Below are positions 36,587 through 43,827 of a stretch of DNA of 64,000 nt, piece after piece; position 1 is the first letter of the stretch, and each line of letters opens with the position of its first letter. Both the position numbers and the translations under genes were made by a program. The notes under the pieces are model-generated. The model was not told the DNA's origin, did not search any database, and saw nothing but the letters and a program-made list of their open reading frames with translations. Source of the DNA: Flavobacterium sp. LC2016-13 (GTDB taxonomy: Bacteria > Bacteroidota > Bacteroidia > Flavobacteriales > Flavobacteriaceae); contig NZ_WMDQ01000017.1 of assembly GCF_009707955.1 (NCBI RefSeq), positions 1 through 64,000 of the forward strand, written 5' to 3'.

Positions 36587-37567
36587 ATGAAATCTTTTCA
36601 AAAATTAGAATTTAAGATCTTATTCTTTACAGTACTATTTTTCAATATAGGAATGAATGCTCAAAATGGAATAAATGCCAAAACATTTTATCAGCACGAT
36701 AAATATCTTTCGTCAGATAAAATGGAAGGTCGTTTTCCCGGAACAAAAGGGAACAATGATGCAGCAGATTATATCGAAAAATATTTTAAAAAATTCGGTT
36801 TAAAAAAGTTCAACGATAGTTATTTCCAATCTTTCAGTCTTTTTGTAAAAGAAGGTTTAAATAAAGTAAAATCAGACAGCGTTAAAACTCAAAACGTTGT
36901 CGGTTATATCGAAGGATCAGATGAAAAGCTTAAAAATGAATTTATAGTAATAGGCGCTCATTACGACCATTGGGGTTGGGGCGGACAAAATTCCGGAAGC
37001 AAAAAGAAAGATGTTGTAGCAATTCATAATGGAGCAGATGATAATGCTTCGGGAGTTTCGGCTTTGTTGTGTATTTTAGAAGAAGTTTCAAAATCTAAAA
37101 TCAAACCCAAAAGAAGTATCATTTTTGTTTCCTTTAGCGGAGAAGAAGAAGGTTTGTTAGGATCTAAATATTTCGTTTCTCATTTACCTGTAGAAAAAAG
37201 CGCTGTAAAAGTAATGCTGAATATGGATATGGTAGGAAGATTAAATGCCGAAAAACAAATCTACATGGGCGGCGCCGGAACTTTTCCCGAAGGCGTTGAA
37301 TTAATGAAAAAATTAGGAGAAAACAGCGGACTAAATCCGGTTGTGTTCGCCGGAGATGTTGGCGGATCAGATCATGTTTCTTTTTACAAAGCTTCGATTT
37401 CAGCCGTAGGTTTCCATACCGGAGGACATTCGCAATATCACACTCCCGAAGATGATATAGATTTAATTAATATTGATGGAGGCGCTTTGGTGTCGAAATA
37501 TATTTATAATGCTTTGGTTTCGATTGCAGATTATGAGCAACCGCTGTATTTTATTAATCAGGATTAG
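36587..37567 (+). CDS. M28-family zinc aminopeptidase
   Basis: A 326-residue exported peptidase (signal to GMNAQ). The M28 co-catalytic zinc ligands are visible: His in GAHYDHWGWGG, bridging Asp in NGADDNASG, Glu pair in SGEEEGLLG, Asp in LNMDMVGRL, and the last His in GGHSQYHTPEDD. It releases N-terminal residues from peptides. At the end of the glycan locus, 34 bases after the sialidase-like gene, it could digest the peptide part of glycopeptides, which is inference. Confidence 0.93.
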   Translation: MKSFQKLEFKILFFTVLFFNIGMNAQNGINAKTFYQHDKYLSSDKMEGRFPGTKGNNDAADYIEKYFKKFGLKKFNDSYFQSFSLFVKEGLNKVKSDSVKTQNVVGYIEGSDEKLKNEFIVIGAHYDHWGWGGQNSGSKKKDVVAIHNGADDNASGVSALLCILEEVSKSKIKPKRSIIFVSFSGEEEGLLGSKYFVSHLPVEKSAVKVMLNMDMVGRLNAEKQIYMGGAGTFPEGVELMKKLGENSGLNPVVFAGDVGGSDHVSFYKASISAVGFHTGGHSQYHTPEDDIDLINIDGGALVSKYIYNALVSIADYEQPLYFINQD

Positions 37568-37760
37568 TAAGTTAGTTGTACAGAAATTGATTCTATTTTA
37601 ATCTTTTTTCAGGTAAATTCTTTTAATAATTTGATTTTTTAAAAACTGAACTTGTCCGAAAAATTGTATTTTTGTTGAATACATGTAAGTAAAGATTATT
37701 ATATTTTGTATTGAATCATTTTGATACAAATCACACACAAATAAATATCTTTATTACGGA

Positions 37761-37794
37761 TTGCTTTATTTTTTATTCCTAATTATTACCTTTG
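37761..37794 (+). promoter_or_regulatory. Bacteroidota-type promoter, nearly leaderless
   Basis: TTG at 37761-37763 and TACCTTTG at 37787-37794 fit the TTG/TAnnTTTG promoter consensus with a 23-base spacer. The -7 box ends four bases before the ATG of the XRE gene, so transcription should begin at or within a few bases of the start codon. Confidence 0.65.
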
Positions 37795-37798
37795 AATT

Positions 37799-38209
37799 AT
37801 GAGCACATTAACGAAACCAAGTCATATAGGGCGAAAAATAAGCCGTATTCGTGAATTAAGAGACATGAAGCAGGAAGCATTGGCTCAGGCTTTAGGAACA
37901 AATCAACAAGCAATATCAGCAATAGAAAACAGCGAAACTATCGACGATGATAAACTTGCAGAAGTGGCAAAAGCGCTTGGTGTAACTGTAGAAGCAATTA
38001 AAAACTTTTCGGACGAAGCAGCTATTAATTATTTTAATAGTTTTACTGATACAAAGAATAGTCAGGTAAATTTTGGAAGCCATTGCACTTTCAATCCACT
38101 TGATAAATTGGTTGAAGTTTATGAGGAAAACAAGAAACTTTATGAGCGTTTGTTAGAATCTGAGAAAGAGAAAAATGCTTATTTGGAGAAATTGTTGAAG
38201 GATAAATAA
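37799..38209 (+). CDS. XRE-family HTH regulator with C-terminal coiled coil
   Basis: A 136-residue DNA-binding protein. The Cro/CI helix-turn-helix covers about residues 10-68 (IRELRDMKQEALAQALGTNQ, then AISAIENSE). The C-terminal part after residue 95 is a predicted coiled coil rich in Glu/Lys/Leu (YEENKKLYERLLESEKEKN). The same two-part layout occurs at 49792-50133. Targets are unknown. It is monocistronic between a promoter and a clear terminator. Confidence 0.9.
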   Translation: MSTLTKPSHIGRKISRIRELRDMKQEALAQALGTNQQAISAIENSETIDDDKLAEVAKALGVTVEAIKNFSDEAAINYFNSFTDTKNSQVNFGSHCTFNPLDKLVEVYEENKKLYERLLESEKEKNAYLEKLLKDK

Positions 38210-38233
38210 TTTTTTATAAGATATATTTAATTT

Positions 38234-38264
38234 AAAAAAAGAGACTTATTGGGTCTCTTTTTTT
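38234..38264 (+). terminator. terminator after the XRE gene
   Basis: A 12-bp stem AAAAAAAGAGAC/GTCTCTTTTTTT (38234-38245 with 38253-38264) 24 bases after the stop. The following stretch to 38404 holds only AT-rich sequence and a GGAGCGAGGAGGGAAGCC segment near 38347-38364 of unknown nature. Confidence 0.8.
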
Positions 38265-38404
38265 GTTGGTTGTAATGTGAAAAAACTCCGATATTGATTT
38301 TTTTTTATTATTATAGAATGCGCGGATTTTTTATGAAAAATCTTTGAGGAGCGAGGAGGGAAGCCTATATATTGCCTTGGATATACAAAAAACACTAAAC
38401 TATT

Positions 38405-38776
38405 TTATTTAATAATCATTTGTATTTGTGTTATTGAGCACGTGATAAAAATAAAATTAATAAGTATATTTTTTTGTATTATAGAACATATTAATTTGTT
38501 GGAAACATTATATTGTTTCTTTTTATCTATTTGAGAGCTTAAGAATTTATTAAGGAAAAACCAAAAGATCAAAGAATAACTAAAGAATAAAATATGGTTG
38601 AATTTCGAACTATTCATTAAAATGTTAATTAACTTTAATTCATGAAGAAAAATTAAAGTTATAAATAATAATATTACAGAAAAAAGAATGAAAGGTTTTA
38701 GAATTAATACTTTGTTTAAATATATATAAATAAATAAATTTAGTGTCAAAAAGAATAATAAATACAAATAAGTCAT
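38405..38776 (-). CDS. small AT-rich membrane protein, unknown
   Basis: A 123-residue open frame with ATG start and about three to four hydrophobic helices (LYLLFFLTLNLFIYIYL; ILFSVILLFITLIFL; LFFSYSLIFWFFL; and a final IINFIFIT-like segment). No family is recognised. Its base composition is poorer in GC than the neighbours and it lies beside a dispersed repeat. That points to an accessory gene, but a chance frame in AT-rich DNA cannot be excluded. Confidence 0.4.
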   Translation of the reverse strand: MTYLYLLFFLTLNLFIYIYLNKVLILKPFILFSVILLFITLIFLHELKLINILMNSSKFNHILFFSYSLIFWFFLNKFLSSQIDKKKQYNVSNKLICSIIQKNILINFIFITCSITQIQMIIK

Positions 38777-38845
38777 AATGCTTTTTTAATTAATATGAAA
38801 TTTTAAAACCTGCTCTTTTACCTAAAATTAGTCCTAGATCCCAGT

Positions 38846-39139
38846 TCTGCAAAATGTTCATTCGTAACGCTGCGTAAATGTCTCTGACTTTGCGCTATTT
38901 TAATGAAATCTTTTAGAAATCAATAGAATCTCAAACTCTTCGATTTTACTCTAAATATATTACAAATAACTTTTTTCTTTTTCAATTATCTTCTTTTTTA
39001 AAGAAAAATATCAACAAATTTTATTTTAGAAAAAGTGATAAAAGTTGGGAGATTTTTATCAAAATTACCATTAACGAGAACAAAAAAAATACGCAAAGTC
39101 AGGGACATTTGCGCAGCTTTTCATGAGAACTCTTTGTAG
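38846..39139. repeat. dispersed repeat copy A with inverted arms
   Basis: A core arm at 38869-38894 is the reverse complement of 39092-39117 at 24 of 26 positions (CGCAAAGTCAGRGACATTTR). The similarity extends more loosely outwards to 38846 and 39139. The interior is AT-rich. Parts of it recur at 40496, 41025 and 41846. It is non-coding and looks like a MITE-like element, ending one base before the HxlR stop. Confidence 0.7.
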
Positions 39140-39140
39140 T

Positions 39141-39494
39141 TTATTTGCTTTTAATTTTTGTTCTGTGTTTTACACCAAAAGCGATTAAAGCATTAATTAC
39201 AGGTTGAGTTTCAATAGCATGTTCAGTTAGCGTATACGAAACCGTAACTGGTTTTGTATTATTTACTGTTCTGGTTACAAGTAGATTATCTTCTAAATCC
39301 TGTAATTCTTTCGAGAGAACTTTTGGCGTTATCCCACCGACAGAATTGGCTAAAAGATCTTTAAAGCGCTGTGTTCCGTGCATGTAAAGACTTAGTAATA
39401 TACAAAATTTCCATTTCCCGCTCAATAATTCTAAAGCATCTCGTAAAGCCCGCATATTTTCATTGCTGGTATCAATACATACATCTGTTTTCAT
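39141..39494 (-). CDS. HxlR-family winged-helix regulator
   Basis: A 117-residue regulator. Family marks are an N-terminal Cys, ALELLSGKWKFCILLSLY, RFKDLLANSVGGITPKVLSK and the wing segment PVTVSYTLTEHA. HxlR proteins sense thiol-reactive or redox signals and control adjacent oxidoreductases. It is divergent from the SDR gene with 101 bases between them, and an imperfect dyad lies just upstream of its start, so self-control and control of the SDR are likely. Confidence 0.93.
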   Translation of the reverse strand: MKTDVCIDTSNENMRALRDALELLSGKWKFCILLSLYMHGTQRFKDLLANSVGGITPKVLSKELQDLEDNLLVTRTVNNTKPVTVSYTLTEHAIETQPVINALIAFGVKHRTKIKSK

Positions 39495-39498
39495 AAAT

Positions 39499-39519
39499 AG
39501 TAACTTTCCTAAAGGTAAT
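39499..39519. promoter_or_regulatory. candidate HxlR operator
   Basis: AGTAACTTT-CCT-AAAGGTAAT is a dyad with seven of nine positions paired, five bases upstream of the HxlR start codon in the divergent gap. Assignment rests on position and symmetry only. Confidence 0.5.
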
Positions 39520-39595
39520 CAATAGCAAAAGTATAGTAAATAGCTAATAGTTTTGATCTCAGTTAATTTTATTTTAAATATTTAAAAATCAAAGA

Positions 39596-40387
39596 ATGGA
39601 AAAGAGTCAAAATAGTAAAGAACTTGAAGGTAAAATTGCCCTTGTAACAGGTGGAACCAAAGGAATAGGAAAGGCGATTGCAGAGCGTTTAACAAAAAGT
39701 GGTGCGAAAGTTATAGTTACAGCACGTAATAATCCTGATGCAGCAAATGCAGAACATCATTTTATTGCAGCAGACTTAACAAAGTCTGAACAAGTTTTAG
39801 CGTTAGTACAAAATATCAATGAAAACTTTGGAGGTATTGATATTTTAATTGACAACATTGGAGGCCTTACAACTCCAGGAGGCGGATTTAGTACTTTAAC
39901 CGATGAGCACTGGCAAAATGAACTGCAATTAAATTTACTGAGCGCTATAAAACTTGATAAGGCATTATTGCCTAAAATGCTGGAGAAGAAAAATGGTGTA
40001 ATTATTCATATTTCTTCCGTTGCCGGATTATCGCCGTTATGGAATCTTAATATGGCTTATGCCGTTTCTAAGGCTGCATTAAATGCGTATAGCAAAGCCT
40101 TGTCGAGTGAACTTGCGAGTAAAGGAATACGAGTTTTAACGGTGTCTCCCGGAGCAACAAAAACACCTCCTATGGAAAAATTTGTTGAAGATTTTGCTGC
40201 TTCTTCCGGAATAGCTATTGAAGATGCATTTCAACAATTGATGAATCAGGTAGGCGGCGTACCAATGGGCAGAATGGCAGAACCGGATGAAGTTGCATCA
40301 TTAGTTCATTTTCTTGTTTCACCGGCAGCATCGTATCTCACCGGAACAAATTATCTTATTGATGGAGGAAGTCTTCCGGTAGTGTAA
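39596..40387 (+). CDS. short-chain dehydrogenase/reductase
   Basis: A 263-residue cytoplasmic NAD(P)-dependent oxidoreductase. Classical SDR features are TGGTKGIGKAI (cofactor loop), DNIGG in place of NNAG, catalytic Ser in HISSVAG, YAVSK (Tyr and Lys), and a C-terminal SYLTGTNYLIDGGS. The substrate is unknown. Paired with HxlR, a common Flavobacterium arrangement for detoxifying reductases. Confidence 0.93.
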   Translation: MEKSQNSKELEGKIALVTGGTKGIGKAIAERLTKSGAKVIVTARNNPDAANAEHHFIAADLTKSEQVLALVQNINENFGGIDILIDNIGGLTTPGGGFSTLTDEHWQNELQLNLLSAIKLDKALLPKMLEKKNGVIIHISSVAGLSPLWNLNMAYAVSKAALNAYSKALSSELASKGIRVLTVSPGATKTPPMEKFVEDFAASSGIAIEDAFQQLMNQVGGVPMGRMAEPDEVASLVHFLVSPAASYLTGTNYLIDGGSLPVV

Positions 40388-40495
40388 TAGAATTTTACCA
40401 TTTTAATTATAAGGGCGGTAAGAATAAAATATTTTTACTGTCTTTGTAATTAATGCGTACTTCATATAATTGTAAAAATGGTAGTTAGTTTAATT

Positions 40496-40568
40496 CTGCA
40501 AAATGCTCATTCTTAACACTAGCTAAGCTGAGGTGCCCTAGCTCCGCAAAGTTTGCTTTCGTTATTGT
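40496..40568. repeat. dispersed repeat, partial copy D
   Basis: CTGCAAAATGCTCATTCTTA at 40496 closely matches the left end of copy A, followed by a diverged GCTCCGCAAAGT part and TTTTAATGAA. It ends directly at the stop of the 136-residue lipoprotein gene. Confidence 0.5.
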
Positions 40569-40569
40569 T

Positions 40570-40980
40570 TTAATGAATTTGAGAGCTAGGATAACTTATT
40601 GTCCAGTTCATACTATCTAATTCTTTTTTAGAATACTTATAAAATTTGGCATTTTTGCTATAAATAATAATATCCATATTTTTATAGAAATTCTCTTTAT
40701 CTATTTTATTATAGATGTATAAATACAAAATAGAATCACAAGAAAATTCATCCATTTCATCAGATAAATAATTCCTAACAATAGGCGAACTCTCATTAGA
40801 AAAATTAAATTCTCCAGGAGCACAAACAACTGTGTATGCACAATCGTCCTCTATTTCGCTCTTAGCCTTTATAAAAATTTCATAGCTAATATCTTCTTTC
40901 GAATTATTTTTTATTACTAATTTATCTTTATGATATGAACATCCAGTAAATATCAATAAAAGAAAAAATATTTTTTTCAT
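40570..40980 (-). CDS. small lipoprotein, unknown function
   Basis: A 136-residue protein with a lipoprotein signal (lipobox FTGC, Cys14). It has no recognised domain. The C-terminus has YKYSKKELDSMNWTISYP, a pattern I associate with small uncharacterised Bacteroidota lipoproteins. Low GC. It sits between repeat copies D and B, in the same orientation as the next small lipoprotein gene but not tightly coupled to it. Confidence 0.65.
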   Translation of the reverse strand: MKKIFFLLLIFTGCSYHKDKLVIKNNSKEDISYEIFIKAKSEIEDDCAYTVVCAPGEFNFSNESSPIVRNYLSDEMDEFSCDSILYLYIYNKIDKENFYKNMDIIIYSKNAKFYKYSKKELDSMNWTISYPSSQIH

Positions 40981-41024
40981 AACTTTTTATCTAAATGGGG
41001 TCAAAGTAATTTTATTTAAGCACC

Positions 41025-41150
41025 TGCTCCGTAAAGTGTTCATTCGTAGCGTTGCACAAATGTCTCTGACTTTGCGTTATATTAATGAAACGTTTTAGAA
41101 TTCAATAAGGTCTCAAAGTCTCCGACTTTTACTTTAAATATATTAAAAAT
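41025..41150. repeat. dispersed repeat copy B
   Basis: By eye about four in five bases match the left 120 bases of copy A, including GTTCATTCGTA, AAATGTCTCTGACTTTGCG and TAAATATATTA. It stops four bases before the end of the 214-residue lipoprotein gene. No right inverted arm is visible. Confidence 0.65.
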
Positions 41151-41154
41151 CTAA

Positions 41155-41799
41155 TTATTTATTTTTATCAAACAAATGCTCATATAACGTGTTCTTTTCT
41201 AAGATTATATTTTCTTTCTTCGGAGTCATAATAAAGAGATAAATTTTCTGATCCTCTTTATAAATCAAAAAATTGGCTTTTAAACTTTTTAGGCCATAAT
41301 ATTCAATTTGACTATAGATTACTTTACTTTCCTGATTGTTAATTTTTATAACGTATTTATTGAAATCTACATTAAAACTCTTAATTGTATCATTGTTTAT
41401 CTGATATTCGATTGCACTATCGGAAAAGAAATCAATTTGACTAATTTTGTAATTATCTTCAAAAATTCCTGGGTTTAAATTAACTTCATAAAGCCCTTCA
41501 TTGATTGTTGAAAAATAGCCCGGAGTAGAATAGTTATTTGAAACATGATCCTTAAACTTAAAATTGTTAGAAACATTTCTCAACTTGACTACAAATAGAG
41601 AATATTTAGACTTAACTTCAAATTGTGATATTATAGTTTCTTTTCCTATAGTATAGCTTCCAATGCATCTATCATTTTTAAAAGATAATGTTTTAAATTT
41701 TAAACTTTTATAGGGAAAAAAAATCATTTCGTCTTTTAGCACATATTTTTTGCAGCTAAATAAAATTAAAACCAACAGAATAATAAAGGTAATTTTCAT
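41155..41799 (-). CDS. lipoprotein, unknown function
   Basis: A 214-residue protein with a lipoprotein signal (lipobox LFSC). The rest is a beta-rich, Lys/Asn-rich sequence with no family that I recognise. It is flanked by repeat copies B (3' side) and C (5' side). Composition is AT-rich like the neighbouring small genes. Confidence 0.65.
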   Translation of the reverse strand: MKITFIILLVLILFSCKKYVLKDEMIFFPYKSLKFKTLSFKNDRCIGSYTIGKETIISQFEVKSKYSLFVVKLRNVSNNFKFKDHVSNNYSTPGYFSTINEGLYEVNLNPGIFEDNYKISQIDFFSDSAIEYQINNDTIKSFNVDFNKYVIKINNQESKVIYSQIEYYGLKSLKANFLIYKEDQKIYLFIMTPKKENIILEKNTLYEHLFDKNK

Positions 41800-41845
41800 A
41801 TATAATTATTAATGGGTATTTAATTTTTTGATTTAATATCCTAGC

Positions 41846-42010
41846 TACTATTTTAATGCAATCTATTAGAATTCAGCAGAATATCAAACTCTTTACTCTA
41901 AATATATTACAAATAACTTTTTTCTTTTTCACTTATCTTCTTTTTTAAAAGAAAAACATCAACAGTTGTTATTTCAGAAAAAGAAGTAAAAGTCGGGAGA
42001 TTTCTATCAA
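41846..42010. repeat. dispersed repeat copy C
   Basis: It matches the interior of copy A (38895-39061) closely, including CTCTAAATATATTACAAATA and the GGGAGATTTNTATCAA end. Neither inverted arm is present. The remaining sequence up to the oxidase gene at 42240 is AT-rich with no gene seen. Confidence 0.7.
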
Positions 42011-42239
42011 GTTTAATCATAATTTATCTAAACTTTTAGCTGCAGTCTATCAGGACTTTTTACATTTTTTATTCTTCAGTATTTTTCATCCTTAATATAC
42101 TTTGTCTTGTGACCAATAATTTCCGTTTTGTGTCATTTTTTTATAATCGATTTTTTATCTCCAGTAATTTAGACTCATGACAATGCTTATGTATTGTTGT
42201 AAATGCATGTCCAAAATCAACTATAAAATACACAAAACT

Positions 42240-43427
42240 ATGACTACTGAAAACTATGATGTAATCGTTATTGGAGGAGGACCAATTGGTTTAGCTACGG
42301 GATACCATCTTGGCAAACGAAAAGCAAAAACCTTGGTGCTGGAGCAATTTACGTTTGTAAATCAATTAGGAAGTTCTGCCGGAGTTTCTCGCCAGTTTAG
42401 AATTCCATATCCACAGGAATATATGGTGCAGATGGCATTAGATGCACAGCCTTATTGGGATGCTCTCGAAAAAGAAACGAATACTTCATTATTGGATAAA
42501 GTAGGTACACTCTGGTTTGGAGATCCTAATGTACATTCTACCGAAGGAAATATTGCTGATGCTGAAAAGGCATTAAAAGCATTAGGAGTTCCTTATACAT
42601 CTTTGACAGCTAAAGAAATCGAAGAAAAATATCATTTTAAAAACTTACCCGTAAACTATACCGGATTATTTCAGGCAGATGGTGCCAGCATTAATTTTAA
42701 AGCAACAAACGAAACGCTTTTAGATTTATGTAAAAAACAAGAAACCGTTCAGTTACAAGAGAATTCTCCGGTTTTGGGAATCAAACAAGTGGGAGAACTT
42801 TTTGAACTTACAACTCCAAACGGAATTTACATCGCCAAAAAACTGGCTATTATTCCCGGTCCCTACATTAATAGTGTGATCAATCTGCTGGATTTTAAAA
42901 TAGAAGCTACGTATTGGAATATGTCTTCGGCCTATTTCAAAAAAACCGATCCAAATATTCAATATCCAACCTGGTTTGTTTTTCAAAATGCGATTGGCGA
43001 AAACGGAAATCAGTTTTATGGTTTTCCATCTGTAGATTGGGATCATCCGGAATACATTCGCGTAGCGCCTGACTTTGTTATAAATCCACTTGAAGAACCA
43101 AGCGACAGAACCCTAATTCCTAATCCACAAGAATTGGGATATACTTCTGATTGGGTAAAAGACCACATGACAGGATTAAGCACAGAACCTGAATATACTT
43201 CGACTTGTTTAATTTCCCTGAGTAAAATTGCAAATAAAGAATTGTTGATTGATTTTGCCCCAAGCTATGTGCCTAATCATAAAAATATTGTATTATACGC
43301 CACAGGATGGGCAGCAAAATTTACTCCGTTTTTAGGAAAAATCATGTCAGATCTTGCCTTAGACGGACATACAGATTTTGATATTACACCTTTTCAATTA
43401 GGACACAAATACTTTAAAGCATTTTAA
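42240..43427 (+). CDS. solA: FAD-dependent sarcosine/N-methyl-L-tryptophan oxidase-like enzyme
   Basis: A 395-residue flavoprotein of the monomeric sarcosine oxidase/MTOX group (DAO superfamily), cytoplasmic. The Rossmann motif VIVIGGGPIGLATGYHLGKR is at the N-terminus, followed by SRQFRIPYPQEYM. The C-terminal YATGWAAKFTPFLGKIMSDL matches, but the usual Cys that attaches FAD covalently in this family is not seen at the GCF/GWA position, so non-covalent FAD is possible. Oxidises a secondary amine to aldehyde, ammonia or amine, and H2O2. The start at 42240 is preferred; the frame is open from an ATG at 42177. It is followed by a broken amine oxidase gene. Confidence 0.8.
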   Translation: MTTENYDVIVIGGGPIGLATGYHLGKRKAKTLVLEQFTFVNQLGSSAGVSRQFRIPYPQEYMVQMALDAQPYWDALEKETNTSLLDKVGTLWFGDPNVHSTEGNIADAEKALKALGVPYTSLTAKEIEEKYHFKNLPVNYTGLFQADGASINFKATNETLLDLCKKQETVQLQENSPVLGIKQVGELFELTTPNGIYIAKKLAIIPGPYINSVINLLDFKIEATYWNMSSAYFKKTDPNIQYPTWFVFQNAIGENGNQFYGFPSVDWDHPEYIRVAPDFVINPLEEPSDRTLIPNPQELGYTSDWVKDHMTGLSTEPEYTSTCLISLSKIANKELLIDFAPSYVPNHKNIVLYATGWAAKFTPFLGKIMSDLALDGHTDFDITPFQLGHKYFKAF

Positions 43428-43469
43428 AAATCACGACATTATGAATAAAATACGCCATTAAATTCAGAA

Positions 43470-43777
43470 ATGAAACCTGATTTAAAAATCGAAACTGCTA
43501 TTATTGGTGCCGGAACTTCCGTTTTATATTCGGCTTATCGTTTGGTAACCGATAAAAAATACACCGCTGACCAGGTGCAAATTTTTGACATGAGCAATAA
43601 ATTAGGCGGAAGGCTGGAATCTGTAATCATGCCGGGAATGGATTTTGCGGGGAAGCTTATTATGATCAGCAAGGCTGGGTTGAAGGCGCGTTTTGTGAAG
43701 CAGAGAAAATGCTGCAGGATTATTTTGGACTCGATCGTCCGTTCTGGCTTCCTGAAAGTTATTATTTAGGATGGTAA
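43470..43777 (+). pseudogene. flavin amine oxidase remnant with internal deletion
   Basis: The first 60 codons encode a typical L-amino-acid/monoamine oxidase N-terminus (AIIGAGTSVLYSAYRL, then NKLGGRLESVIMPGMDF). From about 43652 a different frame reads GEAYYDQQGWVEGAFCEAEK and ends in LGW at the stop 43775-43777, which is the usual C-terminus of such enzymes. The roughly 400 middle codons are gone and the ends are joined out of frame around GGGGA. The dinucleotide motif also has lost its third Gly (GAGTSV). The gene is non-functional. Confidence 0.8.
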
Positions 43778-43827
43778 AATAAAAATTCCATTATCAATAC
43801 AAATTATTAATTAAAAAAGACAATAAC

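Noticed and set aside
38337..38370. A GGAGCGAGGAGGGAAGCC segment after the XRE terminator as a possible RNA or repeat
   Set aside because: Only one copy was seen in this window and no structure was evident.
42177..42239. A 21-residue N-terminal extension of the sarcosine oxidase-like protein
   Set aside because: It is Cys-rich and unlike the family; the Rossmann motif follows normally from the ATG at 42240.
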